Source: Pseudomonadota bacterium
Lineage (GTDB): Bacteria > Pseudomonadota > Gammaproteobacteria > Burkholderiales > Burkholderiaceae_C
Length of the DNA stretch: 64,000 nt
Assembly: GCA_023442945.1 (NCBI GenBank)
Contig: JAEZWW010000082.1
Location: 1-64,000 of the forward strand
Direction of reading: 5' to 3'
The position numbers and the translations under genes are program-made. The first letter of the stretch is position 1, and each line of letters begins with the position of its first letter. The notes beneath the pieces are model-generated. The model did not search any database. It saw only the letters and a list, made by a program, of their open reading frames with translations, and was not told the DNA's origin. Of this stretch, positions 44,494 through 53,107 are shown piece after piece.

Positions 44494-46506
44494 ATGTCAT
44501 CCCATTCATCCCCTCAGCAGCGGCCCTTCGCGGCGTCTGCGCGCCCTCCCATGCGCAAGCCACGTGGCCACGCGGCCGGTCTGCCCATCCGTTGGGCGGT
44601 CTTGACCTTGTGCGGGGTGGCGTTGGCGCTGCCTGCGGTGGCGGGGGGCAATGGCGGCAACGGCGGCGGCGTCGTCAGTGGAGGTACTCCTGGCACTGCG
44701 GGCAACAATCTCGCAGGCAGGGGTGGCGCGGGCGGCGCAGGTGTCCTCGTCTCCGCTGGTAGCAATGCAATCCTCGGCGGCGAAGGCGGTAACCCCGGCA
44801 TGGTGGTGAGTTCGGCCTATGAGAATCCGGCCGGCACCGGCATTGTCGGGCAGGCAGGCGGCACAGGCGTGAACGGCGTGGAGGCCGCCCCTGGGGTGTC
44901 CGCCATCGGCGGCGGTGGCGGTGGCGGCGGTGGTGACGGGGTGGCCGTCAACGCCGGCGCCAGCTTGGTCAACCGCGGCGCGGTGACGGGCGGCGATGGA
45001 GGGCTCGGCGGCGTGGCCGGCAGCTTTACCGGGGGCGGCGGCGGCGGCGGTGCAGGCGTGGTGGCTTTGGGCACGGTCACCAATTTCGGCACGATCACCG
45101 GCGGCGTCGGTGCCTCATACCCGACCAATACTCTTCCTGGGATAGGTGGGAGTGGTGCGGGCGTGGTGGCCAGCAGCACCACCATCGTCAATGAGGCCGG
45201 CGCCAGCATTGTGGGGGGCAAGGCGCCGGTCACTGCGCTGACCTTCGTCAACGGCACAGGTACGGGCGGCAACGGGGCAGGTGGGGCGACGGGCAGTGCC
45301 CTGAATGACCCCGGTGGTGGCCAGTCCGGCGCCGGTATCGTGGGCGAAGACCTGAACATCGTCAACAAAGGCCAGATAGGACGGGGTGATGGGCGCATTG
45401 CTGGCGGGGGTGTGCTTGCTTCCGGACCCGCCAATCCCTACGCCATCTGGTTCGGCCAGGGTACCAACCGCCTGGAGCTCCACCCCGGCTTCAGCTTCAC
45501 CGGCATGGTGCGCGGCGACGGTGACGACGTGTTGGCCCTGGGCGCGGCGGCGGGCGCTGACGGCAACATGGACCTGCCCGCGCTGACTGAGCCCGCCGCC
45601 TACCAGGGCTTTGGCGCGTACGAGAAAACCGGCCCGGGCCGCTGGACCGTGACCGGCGCGCAGGCGGACGCGGCCACGGCGGGCTGGAAGCTGATGGAAG
45701 GCCAGCTGAACCTGAACGGCGCCCAGCTGGGCGCGCTGACCCTGGCCGGCGGCACCTTGACCGGTAATGGCCAGGTGGCCGCGCTGATCGGCGGCCCCGG
45801 CACGGTGGCGCCGGGCAATTCGGTCGGCACGCTCACGGTCACCGGCAACACCACACTGGCTGGCGCCACCTACGCGGCGGAAATCAACCCCGGCCCCGGC
45901 ACCGCCGACCTGCTGGTGGTGAACGGCGCCGACCTGGCCGGGGGCACCTTGCGTGTGACCAGCCTGGGCGGCGCGCCCGCGGTGGGGCAGACCTTCACCG
46001 TGGTCAGCGGGACGGGCATCGCCGGCCAGTTTGCGACCGTCACGTTCACGGACAACTTCCCCACCGTCACGCCCGAGGTGCAGTACAGCGCGACCCGTGT
46101 GCAGATCGTCTACAAGGCTGCGGCCCCCGCCGCGACCGTCTTGCAACTGAACCCCATCCCCAACGTCGCTCAAGGCGTGGCGCCGCAGCTGTCGGGTACC
46201 AGCGCGCCGCCGGTGTCGGGCACGGTGCAGGTCGTGCTGACGGCTGGCGCCCAGGTGGTGACGCTGCAAGCGCAAATGGTCAACGGCGTGTGGGCCGTGA
46301 CCGGCCCAGCCAACTTGCCGGTGGGCCCGGTGACGGTGCAGGTCAGCATGCCGGGCAGCACCCCACCTGTGGCGCCGATCACCGGCCAGTTTGCCGTCAC
46401 CGCCGGGCCACCGGTCGTTGCGGTGCCGGTCAACAGCGGCTGGATGCTGGCCGCGCTGGCAGCGCTGTTGGGCGGGCTGGGCATGCGCCGGCGCCGCGCG
46501 CGCTGA
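44494..46506 (+). CDS. Gly-rich passenger-like surface protein with CTERM-type C-terminus
   Basis: This 670-residue protein has a signal peptide (LCGVALALPAVAGG). A Gly-rich passenger follows, with repeats such as VNRGAVTGGDGGLGG and TNFGTITGG, typical of autotransporter passengers. An autotransporter-like LAGGTLTGNGQVAALIGGPG segment comes next. One Ig-like domain spans about residues 550-635. It ends in VPVNSGWMLAALAALLGGLG followed by MRRRRAR, a hydrophobic helix and basic cluster like PEP-CTERM/IPTL-CTERM sorting tags. There is no C-terminal beta-barrel. AGGAG precedes the ATG. A strong terminator follows at 46543. Confidence 0.65.
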   Translation: MSSHSSPQQRPFAASARPPMRKPRGHAAGLPIRWAVLTLCGVALALPAVAGGNGGNGGGVVSGGTPGTAGNNLAGRGGAGGAGVLVSAGSNAILGGEGGNPGMVVSSAYENPAGTGIVGQAGGTGVNGVEAAPGVSAIGGGGGGGGGDGVAVNAGASLVNRGAVTGGDGGLGGVAGSFTGGGGGGGAGVVALGTVTNFGTITGGVGASYPTNTLPGIGGSGAGVVASSTTIVNEAGASIVGGKAPVTALTFVNGTGTGGNGAGGATGSALNDPGGGQSGAGIVGEDLNIVNKGQIGRGDGRIAGGGVLASGPANPYAIWFGQGTNRLELHPGFSFTGMVRGDGDDVLALGAAAGADGNMDLPALTEPAAYQGFGAYEKTGPGRWTVTGAQADAATAGWKLMEGQLNLNGAQLGALTLAGGTLTGNGQVAALIGGPGTVAPGNSVGTLTVTGNTTLAGATYAAEINPGPGTADLLVVNGADLAGGTLRVTSLGGAPAVGQTFTVVSGTGIAGQFATVTFTDNFPTVTPEVQYSATRVQIVYKAAAPAATVLQLNPIPNVAQGVAPQLSGTSAPPVSGTVQVVLTAGAQVVTLQAQMVNGVWAVTGPANLPVGPVTVQVSMPGSTPPVAPITGQFAVTAGPPVVAVPVNSGWMLAALAALLGGLGMRRRRAR

Positions 46507-46542
46507 GCAAGGCACAGAACCCTCGCGGGCAAGGCCCGCGCA

Positions 46543-46577
46543 AAGCACCCCAGCCCTGCGGTGGGGTGCTTTTTTTG
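46543..46577 (+). terminator. Terminator of the Gly-rich surface protein gene
   Basis: AGCACCCCA-GCCCTGCGG-TGGGGTGCT is followed by an eight-T tract. Strong intrinsic terminator. Confidence 0.93.
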
Positions 46578-46586
46578 CTTCTTTTT

Positions 46587-46643
46587 AGATAGCTGCCCGC
46601 GCAAGTGGCTGTAGGTCTGGCGGGCGAAAAGGCTTGAAATTGC
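46587..46643 (+). repeat. Dispersed structured repeat, copy 10
   Basis: GATAGCTGCCCGCGCAAGTG then GCTGTAGGTCTGGCGGGCGA and AAAGGCTTGAAATTGCC. The copy is between convergent genes. Confidence 0.85.
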
Positions 46644-46656
46644 CAGGTCAGCCGCT

Positions 46657-47646
46657 TCAGCCCTGGCGTGCCGACCCCGCTTCATGCGGCGCATCCGGCG
46701 CAGTCAGAAAGTCCTCAATCAGCGCCGCCAGCGCCTGCGGCTGGTCGTGGTGCAGCATGTGGCCGGTGTCGGGCAGCACTTCGCGGCGCAGGCGGCGCAC
46801 GGCGCGCAGGCGTTCGTGGAATTCGGGCAGGGTGAAGCGGTCGCCCCACCAGCCGGCCAGGCTGTCGTCGCTGGCTTCGACCATCAGCACGGGCGCGGTG
46901 ATGGCGGCGTACAGCGCCTCGATCTCGTCCACGCGAAACAGCTGCGCGTTGATGACGCGGTGCGCCGCTTCGCCCAAAATTTCCCAGCGCTGGCTGCCGT
47001 CGGCCTGCGGGCGCGGGACCGCCCACTGGCTGGCCAGCCACTGCGCCTTGTCCGCCGGTAGGCGGCGGTTGGTCTTCATCAGGCGCGCGGCCACGCCGTC
47101 CAGGCTGTCGTAGGTTTTCAGCGCGCTGTCGCCGCGGTGCAGCGCATGCAATTCGTCCAGCCATTTGGCGTAGCGCTTGGGCGCCTGGTCGGGCCGCGTG
47201 GCGGGCATGCCAAAGCCTTCCAGGTTAACCAGGCGGCGGATGCGCTCGGGCCGGGCGCCGCCGTACATCATCACGATGTTGCCGCCCATGCTGTGGCCGA
47301 TCAGGTCGACCGCGCGGCCGGGCGCGTAATGGTCCAGCAGCCATTCCAGGTCGCCCAGGTAGTCGGGGAACATGAAGTGGTCCACCGGCGCGCCGGTGGT
47401 TTCGCCAAAGCCGCGCCAGTCCGGCGCGATGACCAGGCGGCCGTCAAAGAAAGCGGGCGACAGCGCGTCCACGGTGAACTGGTAGGACGCGGCCACGTCC
47501 ATCCAGCCGTGCACCATCACCAGCGGCGGCAGCGTGGACGCGGCGTCGCCCCACAGGCGCACGTGGTAGCGCTGGTGGCGGATGGGCAGAAACTCGCTGC
47601 GCGAGGCGCGTCGGGGCTGGTAAGGTGCGGCAGAAGAAGCAGTCAT
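46657..47646 (-). CDS. Alpha/beta hydrolase
   Basis: This 329-residue hydrolase has oxyanion motif MVHGWMDVAASYQ, a GHSMGG nucleophile elbow with Ser near residue 122, and a late TGHMLHHDQ His. It belongs to the epoxide hydrolase/serine hydrolase superfamily, with substrate unknown. It is divergent from an acyl-CoA synthetase with only 25 bases between starts. The start MTASSAAPYQ at 47646 is one codon inside the longer option (a preceding ATG at 47649). Confidence 0.8.
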   Translation of the reverse strand: MTASSAAPYQPRRASRSEFLPIRHQRYHVRLWGDAASTLPPLVMVHGWMDVAASYQFTVDALSPAFFDGRLVIAPDWRGFGETTGAPVDHFMFPDYLGDLEWLLDHYAPGRAVDLIGHSMGGNIVMMYGGARPERIRRLVNLEGFGMPATRPDQAPKRYAKWLDELHALHRGDSALKTYDSLDGVAARLMKTNRRLPADKAQWLASQWAVPRPQADGSQRWEILGEAAHRVINAQLFRVDEIEALYAAITAPVLMVEASDDSLAGWWGDRFTLPEFHERLRAVRRLRREVLPDTGHMLHHDQPQALAALIEDFLTAPDAPHEAGSARQG

Positions 47647-47671
47647 CACGCCGATTATTCAGGAGACCCCC

Positions 47672-49495
47672 ATGCCCCAGCGACCCGCCGGCGACAGCGC
47701 CGCCGCGCTGCCCAACGACCACTACGCCGCCATGCACGCGGCCTTCCGCTGGCAGGTGCCGGCGCGCTTCAACATCGCCCAGGCCTGCTGCCGCCGCTGG
47801 GCCGCGTCGCCAGACACGGCCGCGCGCAGCGCCATCGTCACGCACCGCGCGGACAGCCCGCCCGAAGCCTTCAGCTACGCCGACCTGGCGGCGCAGGCCG
47901 ACCGCCTGTCGCACGCGCTGGCGGGGCTGGGCGTGCAGCGCGGCGATCGCGTCGCCATCGTCATGCCGCAGCGGACAGAGACGGCGGTGGCCTACATGGC
48001 GGTGTTCCAGCTGGGCGCGGTGGCGATGCCGCTGTCGCAGCTGTTCGGGCCGGAGGCGCTGGCTTTTCGCCTGCAGGATTCGGGCGCTTGCCTGGCGCTG
48101 TGCGACGCCGCCTCGCTGGCCGATTTGCAGTCGGTGCGGGCCGACTGCCCGGCGCTGCGCCACGTCGTCGCGCTGGGCGCGGGCAGCGCCGACCACGCTT
48201 GGGACGCGCTGCTGGCCGCGGCGCCGGCCACCTCCTTCGCCAGCGTCGACACGGCCGCCGACGACCCGGCTGTGCTGATCTACACCAGCGGCACCACCGG
48301 CCAGCCCAAGGGCGCGCTGGTGCCGCACCGCGCCCTCATCGGCAACTTGCCAGGCTTCTTGTGCAGCCAGAACGGCTTCGGTTTTGACATCGCCGACGTC
48401 AACGCGCTGGCCAGCGGCGCCTGGGACGGCCAGCAACCGGCGGCGCGCACGCCGAGTGTGTTCTGGAGCCCGGCCGACTGGGCCTGGACCGGTGGCCTGT
48501 GGGACGCGCTGATGCCCACGCTGTATTTCGGCCAGACCATCGTCGCCTTCAACGGCCGCTTCGGGCCCGAGACGGCCTTCGACATCCTGCAAACGCACCG
48601 CGTCACGCACAGCTTTCTGTTCCCCACCGCGCTCAAGGCCATGATGAAGGCCGTGCCGCACCCGCGCGAGCGCTACACCCTGCACCTGGACACGCTGATG
48701 AGCGCGGGCGAGGCCGTGGGCGACGCCGTGTTTGCGTACGCGCGCGACGAGCTGGGCGTGGTCGTCAACGAGATGTTTGGCCAGACCGAGGTGAACTACA
48801 TCGTCGGCAATTGTGCGCTGAACAATGAGCGTGAGAACAGGGCACTCGGCTGGCCCGCCAAGCCCGGCAGCATGGGCCGCGGCTACCTCGGCCATCTGAT
48901 CGAAGTGATCGACGATGCAGGCCAGCCCTGCGCCACCGGCGTGCCCGGCGACGTGGCGGTGCGCCGCACCGACGTGCACGGCGACGCCGATCCGATCTTC
49001 TTCCTGGGCTACTGGCAGAACGAGCCCGCCACGCGCGCCAAGTACCTGGGCGACTGGTGGCGCACCGGCGACATGGCGCTGCGCGACGCCGACGGCTACC
49101 TCTGGTACCAGGGCCGCGCCGACGACGTGTTCAAGGCCGCGGGCTACCGCATCGGCCCCGGCGAGATCGAGAACTGCCTGGTCAAACACCCGGCCGTCGC
49201 CAACTGCGCCGTCGTCCCCAAACCAGACGCCGAGCGCGGCGCCCTGGTCAAGGCCTATGTCGTTCTAACTCTTGAATTCATAGCTGCTCGCGCAGATTCA
49301 TATGGGGTCAGAGACGAATTTGACCGAGAGTTGGTGGCCGAACTGCAAGCCCACGTCAAAGGCCAGCTGGCGCCCTACGAATACCCCAAAGAGATCGAAT
49401 TCATCGACCAGTTGCCGATGACGACGACCGGCAAGGTGCAGCGGCGCGTGCTGCGGGTGCAGGAGGAAGAGCGCGCCGCTGTGCCCAAGCAATGA
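47672..49495 (+). CDS. Acyl-CoA synthetase (acetyl-/medium-chain-type)
   Basis: This 607-residue ANL ligase has P-loop YTSGTTGQPKGALVPHRALI near residue 203. NEMFGQTEVNYIVGN, DWWRTGDMALRDADGYLWYQG and the catalytic Lys region LPMTTTGKVQRRVLR are intact. It activates an unknown carboxylate to its CoA thioester. Residues about 535-549 (LEFIAARADSYGVRD) are encoded by an in-frame copy of the dispersed repeat within the C-terminal subdomain, in a region where homologues usually have a short loop. It is divergent from the alpha/beta hydrolase. Confidence 0.88.
   Translation: MPQRPAGDSAAALPNDHYAAMHAAFRWQVPARFNIAQACCRRWAASPDTAARSAIVTHRADSPPEAFSYADLAAQADRLSHALAGLGVQRGDRVAIVMPQRTETAVAYMAVFQLGAVAMPLSQLFGPEALAFRLQDSGACLALCDAASLADLQSVRADCPALRHVVALGAGSADHAWDALLAAAPATSFASVDTAADDPAVLIYTSGTTGQPKGALVPHRALIGNLPGFLCSQNGFGFDIADVNALASGAWDGQQPAARTPSVFWSPADWAWTGGLWDALMPTLYFGQTIVAFNGRFGPETAFDILQTHRVTHSFLFPTALKAMMKAVPHPRERYTLHLDTLMSAGEAVGDAVFAYARDELGVVVNEMFGQTEVNYIVGNCALNNERENRALGWPAKPGSMGRGYLGHLIEVIDDAGQPCATGVPGDVAVRRTDVHGDADPIFFLGYWQNEPATRAKYLGDWWRTGDMALRDADGYLWYQGRADDVFKAAGYRIGPGEIENCLVKHPAVANCAVVPKPDAERGALVKAYVVLTLEFIAARADSYGVRDEFDRELVAELQAHVKGQLAPYEYPKEIEFIDQLPMTTTGKVQRRVLRVQEEERAAVPKQ
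49278..49320 (+). repeat. Dispersed repeat, copy 11, in frame inside an acyl-CoA synthetase
   Basis: CATAGCTGCTCGCGCAGATT matches the repeat head. The tail is degenerate. It is translated as FIAARADSYG, similar to the SIAARAGEIS encoded by the copy in polA. Confidence 0.7.
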
Positions 49496-49553
49496 CCCGC
49501 GAAGCTTCGAATTCATCGCGCGCCCGACCCAGCGCGCCCCTAGGATCGTCACC

Positions 49554-49931
49554 ATGAACACGCTTGAACTCGGGCCCGTGGGCAACGTCTTCTTCTTCGC
49601 ACCCGAACTGGACGTCGCCGTCGCTTGGTACGAACAGCTGCTGGGCGTGCGGGCCGAGCGTGCGATGCCGCAGCTGGCGGTCTGGCAGTTGGGCGCGCTG
49701 CGCCTGACACTGCACGCCGAGGACGACTTCAACGCGCGCGGCATGCCCGCTACCGGCACGGTGCCGTACTTTGACGTAGCCGATGTGGACGCGGCGCTGG
49801 CGCTGTGCGTGGCGCGCGGCGGTGTGGCGCACCGGGGGCCGAAGACGGTGTTCTCGGGCGAGCGGCTCGTGCAGATTCTCGACCCTTTCGGCAACCTGCT
49901 GGGCCTGCGCCAGCCTCCTGCGGCCGGCTGA
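49554..49931 (+). CDS. VOC-family (glyoxalase/bleomycin-resistance-like) protein
   Basis: This 125-residue protein has the betaalphabetabetabeta half-fold of VOC proteins (NVFFFAPELDVAVAWYEQLL; RLVQILDPFGNLLGL). Family members bind metals and act as isomerases, dioxygenases or resistance proteins; this one is not assignable. ATG 49554 is preceded by ATCGTCACC with no clear Shine-Dalgarno site. It follows the synthetase by about 60 bases. Confidence 0.7.
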   Translation: MNTLELGPVGNVFFFAPELDVAVAWYEQLLGVRAERAMPQLAVWQLGALRLTLHAEDDFNARGMPATGTVPYFDVADVDAALALCVARGGVAHRGPKTVFSGERLVQILDPFGNLLGLRQPPAAG

Positions 49932-50021
49932 GGGACGGGCGCGCCCGCGGCCTACGGCCTACCATCGGGGACTTTGCGTGCCGCCACGTAGGGGCGCGCG
50001 CCAACTCATTTGTCTTCATCC

Positions 50022-51080
50022 ATGCAAACCATTTCTCTGGGGCAGAGCGACCTACAGGTCACGCCCATTTGCCTCGGCACCATGACCTTTGGTGAACAGG
50101 TCGCGCAGGCCGATGCCCACGCCATCCTGGACCGCGCCGTTGAACGCGGCGTGACTTTCATCGACACGGCCGAGATGTACCCCGTGCCGCCCAGCGCCCG
50201 CACCTATGGCGCGACCGAAACCATCATCGGCCATTGGCTGGCGGCGCGGCCGGGCATGCGCCAGCGCATCGTGCTGGCGACCAAGGTCGCCGGTCCGTCG
50301 CGCGGCATGCCCTGGGTGCGCGCGGGGCAGGGCATGACGGCGGCGGACATCCGCGCGTCGTGCGACGTCAGCCTGCGGCGCCTGCAAACCGACGTGATCG
50401 ACCTCTACCAGATCCACTGGCCCGAACGCCACGTGCCGTCCTTCGGCAGCATCTACTACGACCCGGCGCAGGAAAAATCCACCACGCCGATCCGCGAACA
50501 GCTGGAAGCGCTGGCCGCCCTGGTGCAGGCCGGCAAGGTGCGCCACATCGGCCTGTCGAATGAAACGCCATACGGCGTGCACGAATTCGTGCGCCTGGCC
50601 GAAGAACACGGCTTGCCGCGCGTGGTCAGCACGCAAAACCCGTATTGCCTGACCAGCCGCACCTACGACAACGGCCTGGACGAGACCTGCCACCGCCTGC
50701 ACGTCGGCCTGCTGGCGTATTCGCCGCTCGGCTTCGGGATGCTGACCGGCAAGTACGACGCCACCGGCATCCACGCGGCCGACGCCCCGCGCGGGCGCAT
50801 GAGCTTGTTTGACCGCATGAAAAGCCAGCGCTGGGGCCGAGAACCCGCGCAAGCGGCCGCACGGCGCTACAACGCGCTGGCGCGCGAGCATGGCCTGACC
50901 CCCACGCAGCTGGCGCTGGCCTTTTGCTACCGCAGCTGGCGCGTGGCCAGCACCATCATCGGCGTGACCTCGCTGGCGCAGCTGGACGAAGACCTGGACG
51001 CCTGGAGCGTCCAGCTCAGCCCCGAACTGCTGGCCGCCTGCGACGCGATCCGCGAAGAAATGCGCGATCCGGCCGCCTGA
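50022..51080 (+). CDS. Aldo/keto reductase, Tas-like
   Basis: This 352-residue NADPH-dependent (alpha/beta)8 barrel has the N-terminal LGTMTFGEQ, the active-site region IDTAEMYPVPPSARTYGATE (Tyr near residue 53) and IDLYQIHWPERHVPSFG. It also has the cofactor-binding TSLAQLDEDLD. The E. coli Tas homologue has the same DTAEMYP signature. The physiological substrate is unknown. The start at 50022 (ATG after CATC) is chosen over a TTG upstream. Monocistronic in appearance. Confidence 0.85.
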   Translation: MQTISLGQSDLQVTPICLGTMTFGEQVAQADAHAILDRAVERGVTFIDTAEMYPVPPSARTYGATETIIGHWLAARPGMRQRIVLATKVAGPSRGMPWVRAGQGMTAADIRASCDVSLRRLQTDVIDLYQIHWPERHVPSFGSIYYDPAQEKSTTPIREQLEALAALVQAGKVRHIGLSNETPYGVHEFVRLAEEHGLPRVVSTQNPYCLTSRTYDNGLDETCHRLHVGLLAYSPLGFGMLTGKYDATGIHAADAPRGRMSLFDRMKSQRWGREPAQAAARRYNALAREHGLTPTQLALAFCYRSWRVASTIIGVTSLAQLDEDLDAWSVQLSPELLAACDAIREEMRDPAA

Positions 51081-51189
51081 GGCGCCCCCGGCGCGGCAGG
51101 CGCGCCCCGCCGCGTGAAACAATTTGAGTTTCTGATCACGGGAGGGCGGTGCGATACTGCCGCCCGCCCTCCGAACTTCCCTGTCCGCC

Positions 51190-51465
51190 ATGCCCGCCCG
51201 CCACACCGAACTGCCCCTGAACGCCACCTCGCTCAACGCCGTGGTTGACGCCATGACCGTGGTCACGCTCTGCCTGACCCAGATCCTGACCCAGGAGCAG
51301 CGCGAGCGCTTCGGTCGCGATCTCGTCACCATGGCCGAAGTGGCTGGCCGCAAGGGCAATCTGGAGCTGACTTCCATCCTGCTGGATGTGCGTGCGTCGG
51401 TGAAGACGCGCGACGAAGAGCTGGACGCCGCCAACGCCGCCAACACTGGCGTCGTCGGCGATTGA
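51190..51465 (+). CDS. Hypothetical protein, 91 aa
   Basis: The family is unknown to me. The product is helical: MTVVTLCLTQILTQEQRERF followed by GRDLVTMAEVAGRKGNLELT. It has no signal peptide or membrane segment I would trust. It lies between the aldo/keto reductase and ybaK, 30 bases before the latter, and could be in one operon with it. Confidence 0.55.
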   Translation: MPARHTELPLNATSLNAVVDAMTVVTLCLTQILTQEQRERFGRDLVTMAEVAGRKGNLELTSILLDVRASVKTRDEELDAANAANTGVVGD

Positions 51466-51495
51466 CGCTGCCCGCCGCCGCCCGTAGCCGTCCGC

Positions 51496-51993
51496 ATGGC
51501 CAAGGCCAAAGGCGTCCACGTCAGCGAAACGCCCGCCACTGCGTTGCTGCGCGCGCGAGGCGTGGCCTTTACCGAACACCCGTACGAATACCTGGAGCAC
51601 GGCGGCGCCGAGCACAGCGCCGAGGTGCTGGGCTTTGACCCTTTCACCGTCGTCAAGACCCTGGTCATGCAGGACCAGGATGCCAAGCCCTTGATCGTGC
51701 TGATGCACGGCAACCGCAAGGTCAGCACCAAGAACCTGGCGCGCCAGATCGGCGCCAAATCGGTCGAGCCCTGCCAACCCGAAGTCGCCAACCGCCACAG
51801 CGGCTTTCTGGTGGGCGGCACGTCCCCCTTTGGCACCCGGCGTGAGATGCCGGTCTACATCGAGCAGACCATCCTCGACTTGCCCCGCATCGCCATCAAC
51901 GGCGGCCGCCGCGGCTACCTGATCGGCATCGACCCGCAGGTCTGTGTCGACGTGCTCGGGGCCAAGCCGGTGCAGTGCGCGATCGATCTTTGA
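51496..51993 (+). CDS. ybaK: Cys-tRNA(Pro)/Cys-tRNA deacylase YbaK
   Basis: This 165-residue YbaK/EbsC protein hydrolyses Cys-tRNA(Pro) in trans editing. It contains TPATALLRARGVAFTEHPYE at the start, the lysine-containing TVVKTLVMQ and the loop VGGTSPFGTRREMPVYIEQT. ATG 51496 is used. It is followed after 19 bases by the YidD-like gene. Confidence 0.88.
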   Translation: MAKAKGVHVSETPATALLRARGVAFTEHPYEYLEHGGAEHSAEVLGFDPFTVVKTLVMQDQDAKPLIVLMHGNRKVSTKNLARQIGAKSVEPCQPEVANRHSGFLVGGTSPFGTRREMPVYIEQTILDLPRIAINGGRRGYLIGIDPQVCVDVLGAKPVQCAIDL

Positions 51994-52012
51994 CCGAAGC
52001 AGAGCGCCGGCT

Positions 52013-53107
52013 GTGATCAACCAGGCGGCGCTTGCCCTGATCCGCTTCTACCAACGGCGTTTGTCGCCGCACAAGGGCTACCACTGCGCGCTGCGCGTGC
52101 AGCGCGGGCGTGGCAGCGGCTGTTCTGGCGTGGGTTTGCGACTGGTGCGTCGCTACGGGTTGCCGGGCGGCTTGTGGCTGCTTCGACGCAGGCTGCACCA
52201 ATGCAGTGATGCCGCGCGGCGCGCGCAAGGGCCGCGCCCGCCGGTCCACCAGCGTGGGGACTGCGACCCAGGTTGCGACGCGGGGTGCGATGGCACGGAA
52301 TGCATCCCGGATCCGGGATGCAACATCGATCGGCGGCAGAATCCCGTGCTGTGGTGGGCGGCGACGGTGAGCTCGCTGGTCTTGCTGCTCGGAGGCCTTG
52401 GTCTTCTGCTCTGGTGGATGGCAGAATACGCGTCTTGCCCTACAGCGGCCTGCGCAGGCAGCTATATTTTCAGGAGTCTTATGGTTTTGCCTTGGTTGGC
52501 GGCACTGGCCGCGTACCTGATCGGCTCGCTCAGTTTTGCCGTCATTGTCAGCCGCGCCATGGGCTTGTCGGACCCGCGCAGCTACGGCAGCGGCAACCCG
52601 GGCGCGACCAACGTGCTGCGCTCTGGCAGCAAGAAGGCGGCGATTGCCACCCTGGTGCTGGACGCCTTCAAGGGCTGGCTGCCGGTCATGCTGGTCAAGT
52701 GGTTCGGCGAGCCCTACGGCCTGGGCGAGGGCACGCAGGCCATGGTTGGCCTGGCGGCGTTTCTGGGCCATTTGTTCCCGGTGTTCTTTGGCTTCAAAGG
52801 CGGCAAGGGCGTGGCGACAGCGGTGGGCGTGTTGCTGGCCTTCCAGCCCTGGCTGGCGCTGGCGACGCTCTTGACCTTCGCCATCATCGTATTCTTCTTC
52901 CGCTATGTGTCGCTGGCGTCGATCATCGCGGCGGTGTTTGCGCCGGTCTACTACCTGCTCGGCAACGGTGTCGCGTGGACGGCGTCCGAACCGAAAGTCT
53001 GGGCTTTGGTGGCCATGGGCATCCTGCTGATCTGGCGCCACACTGAGAACCTTCGCCGGCTGATCGCTGGCACGGAATCCAAACTCGGCAGCAAGAAAAA
53101 ACCATGA
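52013..53107 (+). CDS. YidD-like protein read in frame into plsY (fusion or read-through)
   Basis: From GTG 52013 the frame reads VINQAALALIRFYQRRLSPH followed by KGYHCALRVQRGRGSGCS, which matches the YidD (membrane protein insertion efficiency factor) family. A Cys-rich stretch follows (GDCDPGCDAGCDGTECIPDP), then a membrane helix LWWAATVSSLVLLLGGLGLL. No stop occurs before the plsY ATG at 52481, so the frame runs to 53107 as a 364-residue YidD-linker-PlsY protein. The codons just before plsY (SCPTAACAGSYIF) are the reverse strand of a dispersed repeat. The repeat may have removed the YidD stop. Independent initiation of plsY is also possible. Confidence 0.5.
   Translation: MINQAALALIRFYQRRLSPHKGYHCALRVQRGRGSGCSGVGLRLVRRYGLPGGLWLLRRRLHQCSDAARRAQGPRPPVHQRGDCDPGCDAGCDGTECIPDPGCNIDRRQNPVLWWAATVSSLVLLLGGLGLLLWWMAEYASCPTAACAGSYIFRSLMVLPWLAALAAYLIGSLSFAVIVSRAMGLSDPRSYGSGNPGATNVLRSGSKKAAIATLVLDAFKGWLPVMLVKWFGEPYGLGEGTQAMVGLAAFLGHLFPVFFGFKGGKGVATAVGVLLAFQPWLALATLLTFAIIVFFFRYVSLASIIAAVFAPVYYLLGNGVAWTASEPKVWALVAMGILLIWRHTENLRRLIAGTESKLGSKKKP
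52434..52475 (-). repeat. Dispersed repeat, copy 12, at the YidD-like/plsY junction
   Basis: On the minus strand ATAGCTGCCTGCGCAGGCCG then CTGTAGGGCAAGACG matches the family. It is read on the plus strand as SCPTAACAGSYIF within the continuous frame. Confidence 0.75.
52481..53107 (+). CDS. plsY: Glycerol-3-phosphate acyltransferase PlsY
   Basis: This 208-residue membrane enzyme transfers an acyl group from acyl-phosphate to glycerol-3-phosphate, the first step of phospholipid synthesis. It has the five-helix layout with the conserved loops SYGSGNPGATNVLRSG, GFKGGKGVATAVG and WRHTENLRRLIAGTE. ATG 52481 is preceded by AGGAG at 52472-52476, a good binding site, so it can start independently of the YidD-like frame upstream. 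It overlaps ridA by ATGA at 53104-53107. Confidence 0.9.
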   Translation: MVLPWLAALAAYLIGSLSFAVIVSRAMGLSDPRSYGSGNPGATNVLRSGSKKAAIATLVLDAFKGWLPVMLVKWFGEPYGLGEGTQAMVGLAAFLGHLFPVFFGFKGGKGVATAVGVLLAFQPWLALATLLTFAIIVFFFRYVSLASIIAAVFAPVYYLLGNGVAWTASEPKVWALVAMGILLIWRHTENLRRLIAGTESKLGSKKKP

